Origin: Trichopria drosophilae
Lineage: Eukaryota; Arthropoda; Insecta; Hymenoptera; Diapriidae
DNA: 64,000 nucleotides
NCBI GenBank assembly: GCA_030407085.1
Contig: CM059582.1
Span: 14,489,501 to 14,553,500 of the forward strand
Direction of reading: 5' to 3'
Position numbers and translations under genes: made by a program. Positions 1 through 13,053 of the stretch are shown piece after piece. A model generated the notes under the pieces. The model worked only from the letters and a program-made list of their open reading frames with translations, was not told the DNA's origin and searched no databases. How positions within the stretch are numbered: position 1 is the stretch's first letter; every line of letters begins with the position of its first letter.

Positions 1-78
1 CTCGATAAATTTAATCATCACACCTCATCTTCCTATATAATCACATAAATTCATGATTATTAATAGAATATTTTACAG

Positions 79-534
79 TTGTTAACAGGTGCGGCTTTAG
101 TATGTTGTGTGACTGGTAGACCAGAACCCCCAGTGTCTTCCTACTTCCCTGATGGTGGTGGCGGTGGGTACTCATCTGGTGGCGGGGGTCCCTATCCATC
201 CTCCCAGTATGGAGCACCACAACAACATCCTGTTGTCCACAAACACGTGTACGTTCATGTACCACCTCCGGAAGCCCCGGAATATAAAGCACCGAAGTAC
301 GTGGCACCACCACCTCCCCCACAAAAGCATTACAAAATAGTCTTCATCAAGGCGCCAACTCCACCACCACCGAAGCCAATAGAGCTTCCTCCACTTCCTC
401 AACCTGATGAGGAGAAGACCCTCATCTACGTCCTTGTGAAGAAACCGGAAGAGGCACCTGATATTGTCCTCCCAACACCAGCACCTACCACGCCCAGCAA
501 ACCGGAAGTTTACTTCATCAGATACAAGACTCAG
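79..534 (+). CDS. Tweedle (DUF243) cuticle protein, middle exon carrying the DUF243 region; gene partial
   Basis: Structural protein of the insect cuticle; Tweedle proteins are secreted by epidermis and bind chitin. The exon follows a TTTTACAG acceptor (ends 78) and is read in phase 0 as 152 codons to a GTAAGA donor at 535. It starts with the end of a hydrophobic signal peptide (LLTGAALVCC, residues 1-10), then a Gly/Ser/Tyr/Pro-rich stretch (about 24-50). The DUF243 hallmarks follow: KHVYVHVPPPE (55-65), KHYKIVFIKAP (83-93), EKTLIYVLVKKPEE (112-125) and SKPEVYFIRYKTQ (140-152). These blocks and their order are typical of Tweedle, so the family call is firm. The initiator codon and the start of the signal peptide must be on an exon left of position 1; the TTG at 79 is not a start. 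Which Tweedle paralogue this is cannot be decided. Confidence 0.93.
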
Positions 535-2329
535 GTAAGACTGGAGATATTTGAAAACGGAAATATTTTAAGGAGATTACACTTACGATGAAATGCGGAA
601 AATTAAAGGATTTCTCATTATTTATTGTATTTTTTAGAAATATTAATGGAACTTAAACGAAATGAGTTTAATTACATCACATAGGACGCGCATTAAAATA
701 CTTATATTAACCCATTAACGCATAAATAATACAAGATTGAACGACGGCATTAGGTACTCAAATTAGGTCGAATGTCAAATTTGAATAAAATTGATGATAC
801 TTTTTTACAATACTACATGTTCTAGATGTTTTCGAGTAAGTCCTGCAAGATGAACCATTAAAAAAGCGAAAAATGTTATCTTATACTATTGTCTGACAAA
901 TTTTCGTAAAAATCGCGATTATTACATCGGCTCTAACCAGGAAAATTGTTACTTTGTGCAATAAATGGGTTCAAACGTTTTATTCAGTCTTGCACATTAA
1001 AAATATGAAAGAAATTCGAAACATAAGAAATTACAGTATTTTTTATGAAAGTTGCATTCTGTGGACATTTTGTCGAAATTTCAATATGCAATACCAAACG
1101 TCGAAAAAAGATTACGGTTGATCAGTAATTCAGAACTATTTCATACTTGGTTTCCTTTGAATTATCAAAATACCCCCATCAGAAACCTAAAATAACTTTT
1201 TTTGCCAATATTCTCTTCAAAATCGAAACTTTTTCCCTCACGAAACATTTTGACCGTGAAGACCACAAAGATCACCGCTCGAACATTTTCAACCAAAAAC
1301 AGTACACAATTTCTAAATAATTACGTCGTATAATTTTACTAAAGTATTAGAAATTTTTTAATATTTGTTGGTGAAAAATCGACTAATACACTTTTCATTT
1401 TAATTTCATTACTATTTTTTAGTAATTCACATTTAGGGATTTTTTTTAATGCAAGTAAATATTTACTAGAATGTACAAAACATGTTTTTCGTATGTGCAT
1501 AATTATCATTTATATTACTGAATAAACTGGTCAACGTTATAGAAACGTATAGTTTGATAGCGTTATCTAAAAATGTCCAACTATAAAAGCTTAATTCGTA
1601 TTTCAATTTTAATGTAATGCACAATAATTTTTAAAATTAATAACTGCCAAATACATTTTATACTAATAGTGGGAGTATAATTCTTAATTTATGAAATGTA
1701 GCTTAATTTGTATTCCATAAAAAACATGTACAATAGAAACACAAAAGCATTCATCAAAACGTAACGTGTGCAATGAGTTAAAATAGATATGTCTGCTTTT
1801 TTTGGCCATTAAACATTTATAATTCAAAATAATAATGTATTTTTTGCAAAATTTCGTTGGTATCGTCTTAAGTAAATGATGTTATCGTAATCTGTAGAGC
1901 ACCAATATAAAACCATAGGACACAAAGTATTAAACATTTTGTGAAAGATGTTTGAAATAAACTTTTTAAACAGGTTATTTTAATAGGCGTTTAAGTACAT
2001 AACATAGTACACGCATTAATTAATGCGTAATAAATTAATTATCTTAAGATACTTAATATATTGCGTCAAAACGTGTAGTAAAAATATATCACAAAATGTT
2101 ATTAAAAAAAACGTGGACAGTTTTAAAAAGTTCACTTTTAAAAAACTTTATGGCGATAGGCATATCTCCTTATCTTTTCATCTGACTTAACAGAAAAAGA
2201 GAAAATCTTACGATATATTACCGTAGAAAACTCTTAAATCAGGGGTTCATAGGAATTTAATTTTTTTAAATAAATAGAGATTAATATTACTTTTTCAAAA
2301 GCTCCTGTTTCGGTGTTTAGGCCCTAGAA

Positions 2330-2960
2330 ATGCTGTTTGTGTAACTAATAACGTAGGCCAAAAATTTATAACCAGAAACCAGACTATATTTTTCCGAACG
2401 TTTTCCTTGCGTTGAATCCAAATCAGTCCGTAGAATTATTCTGCCACATCAAGATTTAGAGATATTCTAAACTAAATGTGAAAAAAACACCGGTTTTTAC
2501 CATTTACAGTAGGTTTTTGTAAAAACATTTTTGTTCGCAATTTGGCAAAACGCAGATTAAAGTGCTATTCATCAGATTTAAAGTGCATTTTTTACTAATT
2601 CCGATAGGATTTTTTTTCATCGAGTTATCCAAGCTTTTGTCAAGGTATAAATATTAATTTCATACATTTAGTGAATGTTTAATTCTATGAAAATAACTAA
2701 CAAAATGAGACTCACCTTGTAGCTCAGAATTGTCCCATCACGTCAAGATTTTGAGATATCCTAATAAGAAAGTGCGAAAAAATTCGTTTTTTCTTCATTT
2801 TAATAAGTTACTGTGATGGAACAAAATTTTTGTTTGCAATTTTGCAAAAACCTGATTAAAGTGCATTCGTCAGAAACCTGAGTATACTTTTCCGAAAACT
2901 TTCGATGTGTTGAGTCCAAATCTGATACGTTAAGATATCCTAACGCAAAAGTCGTAAATC
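2330..2960. repeat. Dispersed repeat family with AGAAACCTGA...GAGATATCCTAA, several units
   Basis: Units run from AGAAACC(T/A)GA, through TTTTCCGA and TTGA(A/G)TCCAAATC, to AAGAT(T)TTGAGATATCCTAA. They are readable at about 2375-2475, 2700-2770 and 2870-2950. Relatives occur at about 15345-15435 and, in reverse orientation, at 16060-16135. No terminal repeats or coding capacity were seen; class unknown. Confidence 0.55.
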
Positions 2961-4957
2961 ATAATCGTTCCTTAAAAAACTTCCTTAGCTCGATAAAAAA
3001 AATCGGATTGGAATTGCTAAACGAGCATTTTAAAGCTGAAGAATAGCACATTAATCTGCACGCCGAATTGCGAACAAAAATTTTATTCAGAGACAAAAAA
3101 TTGTTTTTTTGCACTTTTAAGTTATGATGTCTCAAAACACAAGAAGAAAAGAAACAATAAAAAGCTACGTTATCCTTCTAATTTATTCGATTTAAGTAAA
3201 CATTTATAGTATTTAATATACGTTTTTTTTTAATTCACCATCAGTTCTGAGAGATTCAAAATAATAGACAAAATTCGAAATATTGCGCAAAAATTGAATA
3301 CAAGTGAAAAAATCCAAAGAACCAAACAAAAAATGATTCTTTTTATTTTTGTAAATATTTACCTTCTATTAATCTAATAAACATTTGCGTAATTAGGCAG
3401 TACTAACTTTTCAATATATCACTTGAAAAATAAGTTCATTCTGATGAACAATATTTATTGTCGTATAAACAATATTAAACAGAAGGAAATGAATTTAGTA
3501 ATTAGCGAAAGTACATAAATAAACTACACAAAACATGTCTTTTAAATAATTTAAAAATTTAGAAACATCGCAATAATATGCGAAAATACAAACAGAAACA
3601 AAATAAGTACAAAATAATTTTTTTAAACGTATTTTGTTCATCTAATTTTACTTCCCTCATAGATGCCCTCCCACATTTTAGGTGGGCAGCGTTCCCAAAA
3701 ATATTTCCGTGAACTAAAATTAAATATCTACGAAATTCATCTGGAGTGCAATGAATTAAGTGGTAACAGTCGTTTATAACGAGACATTAAGAACTTTAGG
3801 TATTTCGAAGTTCAATGGAAAATCGGGTATCTTATGGGTGTCTTAAATAAAGAAACTAAGTAAGATACTTATAAATATCCCCTTCTAAAATGTCTCTTCA
3901 TTTATACGTGTTAAAAACAAGTGTCTTAAAATTTAAAATATTTTCCATCCAATGGAATAAAAGACGTTTAATTTTTAACTTCGGGTCATTCCTATGATAT
4001 TTTTTCGCGTGTTTCACAAGCAGATCTATTTAAGTTGTCCGAAAATTACAGTAAATACGCATTTTGATCAATTTTTACTTCCTGATTTAGGATAATGACA
4101 ATAAAGCAAAACCTCAAGAAATGTCCTACCTAACATAACCTAATCTGATCTTAGAAGCGAAATTTCATCATAATTTATTTTATCGGCTGATGAGTTACAG
4201 TAATAGACAATTTCGTAACAATGAGAGAAGAAAATAGTCAAATCTACTAACTCTAAATGGGATAATTACTCGTGCAGTCGAAATGACGACTTTCAGATTG
4301 CATTCGATTTGTTTCAACTTTCGAATGAAATTCAATGAATTTTAAGTAATGAAGACAAAATATTAATTTCGTAAAAGTGATACGTTCTTTTAATATAGCA
4401 TGACGCTTACAATGAATGATATTTCATTATTCAATTGCTTCTACGTTCGATTTTAATTACAAAATTAGCTGTTTTCACATGTGTCCATTGAATATAATCT
4501 CAAACTTAAAAATCCATAAACACTGCTGATATACTAGTTTGAAAACGTTTAATATCGTATTAAAATTTGTTAAATTTCATTCGAAAGCGGAAACAAATTG
4601 AATGTAAACAGGAAATCACTAAAAATTTTGCGCACGATCTTATTTATTTTAATTGGTATAGTAGAAATCACCATTGTTTAGAAATGTTGACAGATTAACA
4701 AGAAAGTATACAGAATAGTTCATGTAACTACGTACATAGTTATCCCATCTACTAGATCGTAAATTTGATTAGTTTTTTTCACTCAGGGATAAGAATCATA
4801 TTTCTTTACTATATAATCCATGACCTCAAGTTTAGTCACTTATGCGTGTCTTATATACCAAGGTACCTTCAATAAGACACCAAGAAATGTTTTCAAAATA
4901 TTCATTTAAGTATCTTAAATTAAGACACCAATAAAAGTCCATTTTTTAGTATTTATT

Positions 4958-5063
4958 CCCTGGTAGAAAATACGACTAGTTTCTGGCCATTTTTCTGGTC
5001 TCTGTATTGTAAGCAATGGAACCCAGTAAAATCGCCCAGAAACTGGTCTCTTTTCTACCAGGG
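4958..5063. mobile_element. 106-bp miniature inverted-repeat element
   Basis: The left end CCCTGGTAGAAAATACGA..TAGTTTCTGG is mirrored by the right end CCAGAAACTGGTCTC..TTTCTACCAGGG. This gives imperfect terminal inverted repeats of about 28 bp around a roughly 50-bp core. No convincing target-site duplication was found, so the superfamily is left open. It sits in the Tweedle intron. Confidence 0.6.
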
Positions 5064-7129
5064 TTAAGAAACTCCTTTGAGCTAGAAAGTTTAAAATATA
5101 ATAAATTGTATAACAACAATTTATTTGATGAATATATCCGGAAGACTATTATTGCCTTATTAATAATAACCTTTTGGATTGACACTTGAATTGATCAGTT
5201 TAATGCTTTAACAGAAAAAAAATCTTAGTTCTCCTAAATCAATGAATGTGGTATTGTCGTTTTCGTCTAAATTTTATATTGGATATTTTACTGTGATAAT
5301 GAAATGCAAACAAATCACTCATAAATTACAGTACTGGCGAAAGTATCAGACAGAAATTTAATCTTCTTGTCAGTTTTCAATCCATTTCATTCAACTAATT
5401 TAATCTAAACGAGTCATTTGGCATTGGAACGAATATTTTTAAATCGGATTCAAAAGTATCTAAATTATTGTAGAATGTTGAAAGCACATTCTTAAAATAA
5501 CAAATCGATTATATTCTATTTTCCATTTCATATCATAGTATTGATTACTAATTAGTATGTAGATAAAAAGTAAGTTTACTTTAAACTAGTTCTTGAGTTA
5601 CTGTTAATGAAATCTAAAAGAAAAAAACGTCAAGTCCAGTGTTAACGTCCTCTGGATATTGAATAATTTTGTCTCTTATTTTCATCCATATTTTATTTAT
5701 TAGAAGGAATTTAATAATCGGTTAATAATTTATTTATGAATTTTATCTCAATGAATTGATTCGAAATGAGAGAAAGAACTATTGATTATCTCTACTTCAA
5801 TTTACTCTTCAAAATATTAAAAGCCATTTCCTTCTAGTTTATTCCCATATGTACTAAATATAACACTTAAAACACACATAAATGTAATACTTTTCATTAC
5901 ATAACATTTGAATTGATGTTTGTGCACATTTAATATCATTTTCTTATAATAATGTTTAATATAATACCTCGGTTATTGTTCTATGAAAAAACGGAAAAAT
6001 TTATAATCTTCCAGATCAATAACGACATTTACATTTTTACTTCTTTGATTTCTCTATTTTTTATAAACTTATAACGCACTGTTGGTATTCTACACGAATG
6101 TTTACTTAATATTCAGCCATGCGGGAATCGTTTTCCTGAATGCGTAGCCGCTTTCGAATATGCCGTAATTATAAAAAACCATACATAATTGTCAAAAGAA
6201 CAAAAAAAATGTTCACACTGCAAATGGATCATCTTGGCAAGTTCTCATCCTGGTCGGATTCAAGATCAATTTAAAAATCTTTTTGCGAGAGTCGAAAACC
6301 TCTGTTAAAGATGCTCTTCCTCTGCCTAACTAGCTTTTTTTCTCGTTGTACTTTCACCTCATTTTTTGCCCTCTCATTATTCAGAATTCTCAACCACTCT
6401 CACTGCCACAAATATCATCATTATGTATACTTTATTATTTCATTGTTTCGTAAATGATTAAAATCAGTTCACGCGTACCCAGACTCAAAGTACATATTGT
6501 ACTTTCGGTTCGATTTCCTTGAGCATCGTCTTGACGCTGACATGCCAACGTAATTCAAAAGTAAAATTATGAGTTTCTCCAAGATCGTAGCATTTCTTAC
6601 ATTGTAAAAATATTCTAAATAACGTCATATGGTATACAATTTGTGTTGCAAAAATATTCATTGTTTTTGTGAAAGTTATTCTTGATGCGTCGATATTTAT
6701 CTTGGGCAATACGTAATAGAATAAATTGTTGACGAAATAAAACTGTTTATAAGTTAATTTTTAATCTATCTGTTTACAGAAATAAATATTGATTATATCA
6801 CTTTTTTATTTCGTGTATTGGTACGAATTTTATATATTTTTATAATACGAAAATTTTTAATATATATACAAATATTTTGTTTTTAAATTTCTCGTACAAA
6901 TGTTGTTTAATTGTTATTTTTAACCTGTAGTATGATAACATTGACTGTGTTTTTTAAGAAACCATCAACAAAACTTGTTTATTCTCTCATGTTCAATCAA
7001 CTAGTGCAATTATATGCGGATTAAATCTGTACGGTTTTAGCAATACTAAGGTTCGATGACTTTTTAACTAACATAAGATAACACAAGAGTTTCCTACTTT
7101 TTCGAGTTTTAATTTGTTTTGGTATAAAC

Positions 7130-7460
7130 TCGTTTAGACGATAAATTATGTTCGCAACACGGGCGTAAAAGTACATTTTCCGCCCTCGTAACGAAAATGA
7201 CTATTTCGACACATCTTAATGGACACTTAGTACATTGTAAAAATGGTTTCTTTGCTCGGTTTTCGACATAATCTTTAATCAATAATTTGTTTAATTGTTA
7301 TTTATTTATTTAATTATTTTCTGGGCTTTTATTGTAACGTTCATAAATAAATGGATAACATTATTGTGTTTTCCACATCAGTTACTCCCTCGTTCATTAT
7401 CTATATACTTTTTTAACACTCCGGGAGTAGAACTCGATTTTGCACCCTGCAGCGAATACA
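7130..7460. repeat. Dispersed repeat with a GGGCG hairpin and CTCCGGGAGTAGAACTCG block
   Basis: A hairpin-like pair, CACGGGCG...CGCCCTCG, lies at about 7160-7190. At about 7420-7455 is TTTTTAACACTCCGGGAGTAG followed by an ACTCG..TTTTGC segment. The same second block recurs in reverse complement at about 53150-53205, also next to a GGGCG-ended palindrome. This points to a mobile repeat family, not a gene. Confidence 0.45.
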
Positions 7461-7729
7461 AAATATACTATTCTTCTTCGTTTTCATATTTCGTTTCTAA
7501 AGTTTTTGCAAATGTTTTTTTATTTAAGACACTTAATCCACTTAAGATTTAAAAAGCAATTAATTTTCCATCTTTTTAAAAACGATTTTTGCGAAACATT
7601 TTAAACTAAAACTTAATCAACAGCTGAATCTCAAGTTATTTAGTTATATTTCTAAGTTACTAATATAAATTTAGTTACAATTGTTTTATCCAAATATTTC
7701 ACCTGCTAATCACAATATTTTTATTTCAG

Positions 7730-7822
7730 AAGGAACAGAGCAGTGGAGAATACGGTCCACCAAATTCGCAGCCCGGTATACCACTGGACAGTTACGGGCC
7801 ACCAAGCGGTGGACATTACTGA
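7730..7822 (+). CDS. Tweedle cuticle protein, last exon
   Basis: Thirty codons plus TGA after a TTTCAG acceptor (7724-7729), read in phase 0 so that it continues directly from the exon ending at 534. The peptide is Gly/Pro/Tyr/Ser-rich, with two GPP motifs (EYGPP, SYGPP), and ends GGHY. Low-complexity C-terminal tails of this kind are usual after the DUF243 region in Tweedle proteins. Together the two visible exons give 182 residues. Longer open frames over the same bases (for example 7681-7926) are in other phases and do not join the upstream exon. The join is inferred from splice-site and phase agreement, not from transcript data. Confidence 0.88.
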   Translation, partial: KEQSSGEYGPPNSQPGIPLDSYGPPSGGHY

Positions 7823-9100
7823 AAAAAATCCCAGACATCACGGATTTCAAATTTCGGTTTTTGAAATCCGAAGCTTTCGATACAGGCCAGCCACGCATAA
7901 AAGAAGAAACTTTCAACTGCCTTTAAATTTCGAATAATGTACTCCTAGAAATTCATAAAAAATTCACCAATCGTTGAATTCATTTGCCCCTCGACGAATT
8001 GGTAACCATTGTTGTCTATGACATTGTTATAGTTTAGGAAGTTGCGTATGACGTCGTCATACTACGTATACTTAATATCTATATTACAGCGAATTTGTTC
8101 AGGCTCTGACGGTGCAATCTACGCATATATTTGTCATTTATGTTCGTGGTCATGTCCAACGTATGCCATGCCGAAATGACTATTTTTAATAGAATACGCA
8201 TTTACCCACATTTATCGTATCAAACGGTGCTCGTTTAAAGGATTGTCAGTATTAAAATCGTTGACACGTATGAATGCGGCGATGGTGTAGGCGGAAATCA
8301 CCATAAAGCTCCTTTCGACGAGTCTCGAGATAATTTAGAATATCAAATCATACATTACATATCACACACAGACACATACACAAACACAATTGTAACGAAC
8401 GTATGCACAGGAGAGAATCTCTTCCCCTGTTGAAGCTGAATTAGAATTTGGAAGATGATTGTCTCGATGCCCTGCGGACGAATGTTTACTTAAACACGTT
8501 TTGGCATTCTTTCCAGGATCAGTAATCTAAGTTAAGCAGTATATTATTTACAATGTATTTTTGTACTGAACTACGCAATTGATGTAAGTTACCGTTTATC
8601 TGTAAATACATATTTTTTACTCCGATTTTTATCCCTTTCCCCTCTTCCTTAACTTCTCTCACTTGAAAGAATTCAGTTATAAGTATTTTTTTACTTACTA
8701 TTAATGTGTTACTAATATAATGCGATATAAAAGATTAGTAACGAAGATATAATGTGGACGACGTTTGTAGATTGTTTATGTATCTTGTATAAGAAAGTAA
8801 AAAATACATTCATTTGATAACCCACATCTTGATGTTATTTTATATTTCTGTTTCCAGTCTATTTTGTAACTGTAATAAAAAAATATTGATGAGCTGGAGA
8901 AAATTAACAATAAATAATAATCCAAGTAATATTGGTACAACAAAATTGGTTCCTCAAAGTGATCATCACTCAGTTCGGCTTATTTTTCTTCAAATTCAAA
9001 GACTTTTCAGTCAATAAATGTTTTATTAGGTATTTATACGATCATATTTGAAGTTTTTAAAATTGTATAAACGTTTGGAGTGAAAATATATGTATAAATA
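7823..9100 (+). other. Putative 3' UTR and flank of the Tweedle gene
   Basis: Non-repetitive sequence, a little richer in GC than the intron, runs from the stop codon to about 8500 and may be 3' UTR. An AATAAA is present at 8874-8879 and another near 9013; either could be a polyadenylation signal, but this is not proven. No other gene is visible. The palindromic TGACGTCGTCA at about 8049 is a CRE-like match of unknown meaning. Confidence 0.35.
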
Positions 9101-12100
9101 AAGGTGGTCCATGTCAAACTCAAAAATATCATCACGACCCTACGCATTTCGGTGACGGAGAATTTAAAAAACGAGATTAAAAAAAATTAAAAACCAAAAT
9201 TAAAAAATAAAAAAAAACTTTTCTATAAAATTACATTTAGAGGGCGAGATTTTTTACTTCAAGTTTACTTGACATGGAAAACAGCATAGTGTTTTTTGAG
9301 AAATCATTACTAGCGCTTTAAAGTATATGTATAAACCGCTCTATCTTGCAAAAGTGTAAAATATGAGACACTTTTTTGATCGACGATATCTCTGTGAAAA
9401 CTCAATGTACACTGTTAGAAATTTCTCTAGGAATTTTTTGAAATAGTAACTGATGTTTTTTACTGTTACCGTTTCAGAATTTAACGAAACAAAATTAAGA
9501 TACATTTTCAAAAAATTACTAAACTCTGTTTCGTAAAATTTTGAAACGTAACGATAAAAAACTTCGGTTTCCCTTTCAGGAAATAGCTATAGAAATTTTT
9601 AACAGTGTAGACTGATAAAAAATGTATACTTGCTTTCTAAACATATCATTTTTCATAATTCTGAGGTTCCCCGCTTTCGAAAGTTTCAGAGACAATTTTG
9701 AAAAAATTTTTTAATTTTAGTTTTTTACCAAGAAGATAAAAATATCGGTTTTTCGTGATTTCTTTTTGATAAATTCTTGTTTTTCTATGGACAATTATTT
9801 GTTATTCTTTACAAACTTAATTGGACAAGTTTTTTTTCAAAATGGCGACTTCAAAATGTCGGATTAACCAGTTTTTTTTGCCATAAGCTTCGAATTTTGC
9901 TTCATTTTGAAACCAATAATATTTATGGTAAACATTCAAATTTCTTGTTTATCACGGGTATTCTACTAGTTTTGGGTATATAGTTTCCAAATCTGTTCGT
10001 GGTTTTTGTTTTCAATGTGTTTTTTTTTAATATTATGGTTTCAAATTGGAAAATACTGAAAACTTTTTTCAAATCTTTTTTCTCTCTTTCGATAATTCGT
10101 TCCGATTAATCTGCTCATTTGGATCTGATGGAATAATTAGACGTACAAATAAGTGAAATTTTTACTTTTATAATTCGATATAAAACACTCATGACAGCGG
10201 AATGTAGCCTCCTTTTGTCTATATTTATATAAAAATGATATTTTCGTTTGAGATGGAAAACAACCATCTCAAAAGAACAGTTGTTTGAGATTATTTTAAA
10301 CAGTCAAACCATTTCTACAATTAATTTGTTAGATTCAATTTCAGCATTTTTTTTAAATTACAAAAACTTTTTTGTAACTGTATGGTGAGCTTGTACCACG
10401 GGTAAATAAATAGTTCACCTACGAGGGATTTTCGTGTATAGTTCAATACTGTGATCATTCCTAAGTATTTTGCACAAAAATCATTACAAGTCCTTTTTTA
10501 CAAAAATCGTTATCGTGACTTTGAGCGGCTCACCTGGACTCAAATGTGAACGAAACAAGTAACGGATGAAAATTGTGAAACATGTGACGTTTGTTTTCCG
10601 AATTCATTACACTGACTTTACGTTTATACGTACTAAATGTAACATGTACTAAAATCCAATGCACTTTAGAAGTAACTGAAATTTCTAGGTCCAAATAACT
10701 GTTTTCAACATTATCTTTTTTTTGCTACAATCAGGATCTAATGATTTACTTTAGCAAACTTTGATAGTATTGACAACTTTGTTATAATTAGCTTTGTTAA
10801 TTTTTCTAACGTTAGAACCGACAAAAAAAGGAAAAATGTTTAATTTTGCGATGTCTCTCCTCTAATTATTTATTCTCAATAGTTAGCCGAACTGCATATA
10901 TGATAAATATATACAGCTTGAAAAGTCCTACAATTTTCATCGGTTATTTCTTTTGTTTTGATAAAATTTGAATCCAGGAGAGCCTTGCAAAGTCAGAACA
11001 ACTATGGTAGACTGCGAAAAACCGATAGATAGAACGTTTATTTGAATTTGTGGTGCAAAATACTCTGGAATGTTTGCAACACTGAACTAAAAAAGAAAAT
11101 CCCATATAGGTAGACTCTTATTTACTCGTGGTTGAAGTCCACCGCGATAACAGTTTCACCCAGTAATTATGAAAATAATTCAAGAAATTCATCTATGTTT
11201 TATAGTAACATGGATGTTTTCAAAAAACTGTTCGTCCATTTAACATAAGTGAAGAAGATCTTGACATTATAATTAAGTAGACAATAATAAATATTGTAAA
11301 CAATAACGTTATAAATAATTGCATAACTGTGATATTAGTTCACGCGACACTTATTACTATTATTTTAATTTATTATCACCCGGTTATATTAAAAATTCAA
11401 AATGATCACATTGAAAAGTTATTTTCTCTAACTTGGAAATCCATCCGATGATCTTTCTGAGATTTTCTGGACCCTTCTAGTGTAATGGACTGTTTGAGGG
11501 TGATTTTTTATGGCCAAATATTAATTTGACCGAAAAAACCACTAACATCTCGTACCTGACAAGTCGTGGTCGAAAGAATGAATTAATCTAGCGTTCTTTG
11601 TGCGGGGGTTGTTGCTAAAACAATATAAGGAAGGGGATAAGAAAAAGGTACCAAATGAAAGGAGCAATCAATTTATTTAGAGAGGCTTTTGTTAAAGGAA
11701 ATAATTGAGAAGAAGGAGAGGAGTAAGGTAAAAAAAAGGAATCTGTATTCCTTTTTTGTTTCTGCGAGGCGTCGGACTCTTGTGGGTTGCAGTAATCCTC
11801 CTAGAATTATAAAGAAATGGGAGCATTAAGTAAGGAAAGGGATGACAAAAAATATAAAGTTACTTACTCTATTTTTGATGGTGTCGAACCTGTGGGCCAA
11901 ATCAGGTTGGATATTTTCTGGACTGCCTCGTCTGGCCCTTGTTCGACTGGTTGACTGGTAGACTAACATCCGACTAGTAGACTGGTAGACTGGAGACTAG
12001 ACTACTTTACCTGTTCGGTAACTTGGGACTCGTGACGTAAAATTTCGTAAAATCTAGTCTTAGGTCATTTCCGATGGATAAGTCTCTTGTCGCGAACTTG

Positions 12101-12998
12101 GATCACGATAATAAAATCTCTTCGAAGGCACAGATAAGGTGTAAGGCGAACTTCTAGAGTATTAGACTAAACTATTATATACTGGACTACAGAATTTGTG
12201 GGATCACTTGCTATGATACCCAGCCCCCATTAGGAGAATCGGGGTTGATCTAAAAGTGCAAGGGTTGGATTCAGAAGTGATGATTTTCACACTTTTTCCG
12301 TCTAAATTTATAAGTTTCATGTTGCACAAATTATTGCGTGGATTTCATGGTAGATTATTTTATTATAACATTCGAAATCAGTCTACAAAAATGAACGAAA
12401 GTCGTAACATTTTTTCCGGACTAAATTTATGTATAATAATTTATGTTGTATTAAATATTTATATAAAAAATATTAAAATTTTAATGTTTGAATCTTAAAA
12501 ATAACTTTGATTTCGTTCGTGTTATTTTTATAATTATACAAATTTATTTATTAATAACTGTTACTACTGTATTTCGTTCATCTTTTTACAATTTTTACAA
12601 TATATCCGGAGTAATGCGTCCGGACCTTCATTTTTAAATGTCCGTGATACATATAAATAACAAAAACAAAAAGCACAACTCGCAAAGTCCACGTGGCTGC
12701 CATTTTATTGATCTTTAAAACTCCCCATTTATTTAATAAAATTGGATAAAGAGAACCAATCAATTACTACCTTCTCACTGTTTTATTTTAGCGTGATATT
12801 TATTACTTACTTATTACTATTTACTTACTGTAGGCATCGAGCTTGCCTTTCCTGGAATGTGATGTGTTCTTCATCAGGTGACCCTTGGAAACACGTGTAT
12901 GTTTCCATTGTTTACATATCGTTCTCAATGGAATACGATACGTGTATTAGCGAACATTTTCAAAGTTGGGGTTTTAAAAGTCTAAAAACTAGTACCCT

Positions 12999-13053
12999 TG
13001 AGGAGCTCCCGAGGGCCAAATGCGGATATTTGTATGTCATCAGGAGCTCCTCA
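12999..13053. repeat. Perfect 11-bp stem hairpin (GAGGAGCTCC)
   Basis: TGAGGAGCTCC at 12999-13009 is exactly complementary to GGAGCTCCTCA at 13043-13053, with a 33-nt loop. It lies in a GC-richer island (about 12830-13060) that also has the partly inverted pair ACACGTGTATG/ATACGTGTAT. Function unknown; it may be a remnant of a small foldback element. Confidence 0.5.

Larger units (their letters stand above)
535..7729 (+). other. 7.2-kb intron of the Tweedle gene
   Basis: Begins GTAAGA and ends TTTCAG. It is AT-rich with no supportable gene. It contains a possible piggyBac-type end TTAACCCATTAACG at 707, copies of a dispersed repeat containing AGAAACCTGA and GAGATATCCTAA (about 2330-2960), a dispersed AAGACACCAAGAAATG repeat (about 4840-4935), a 106-bp miniature inverted-repeat element (4958-5063), and a hairpin plus shared repeat at 7130-7460. 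The open frames at 4976-5185, 6485-6709 and 7295-7552 look like chance ORFs. Confidence 0.75.

Noticed and set aside
7681..7926. 81-aa plus-strand frame over the Tweedle tail exon
   Set aside because: It runs through the splice acceptor in a different phase; the phase-0 reading from 7730 gives the expected GPP-rich tail and stop.
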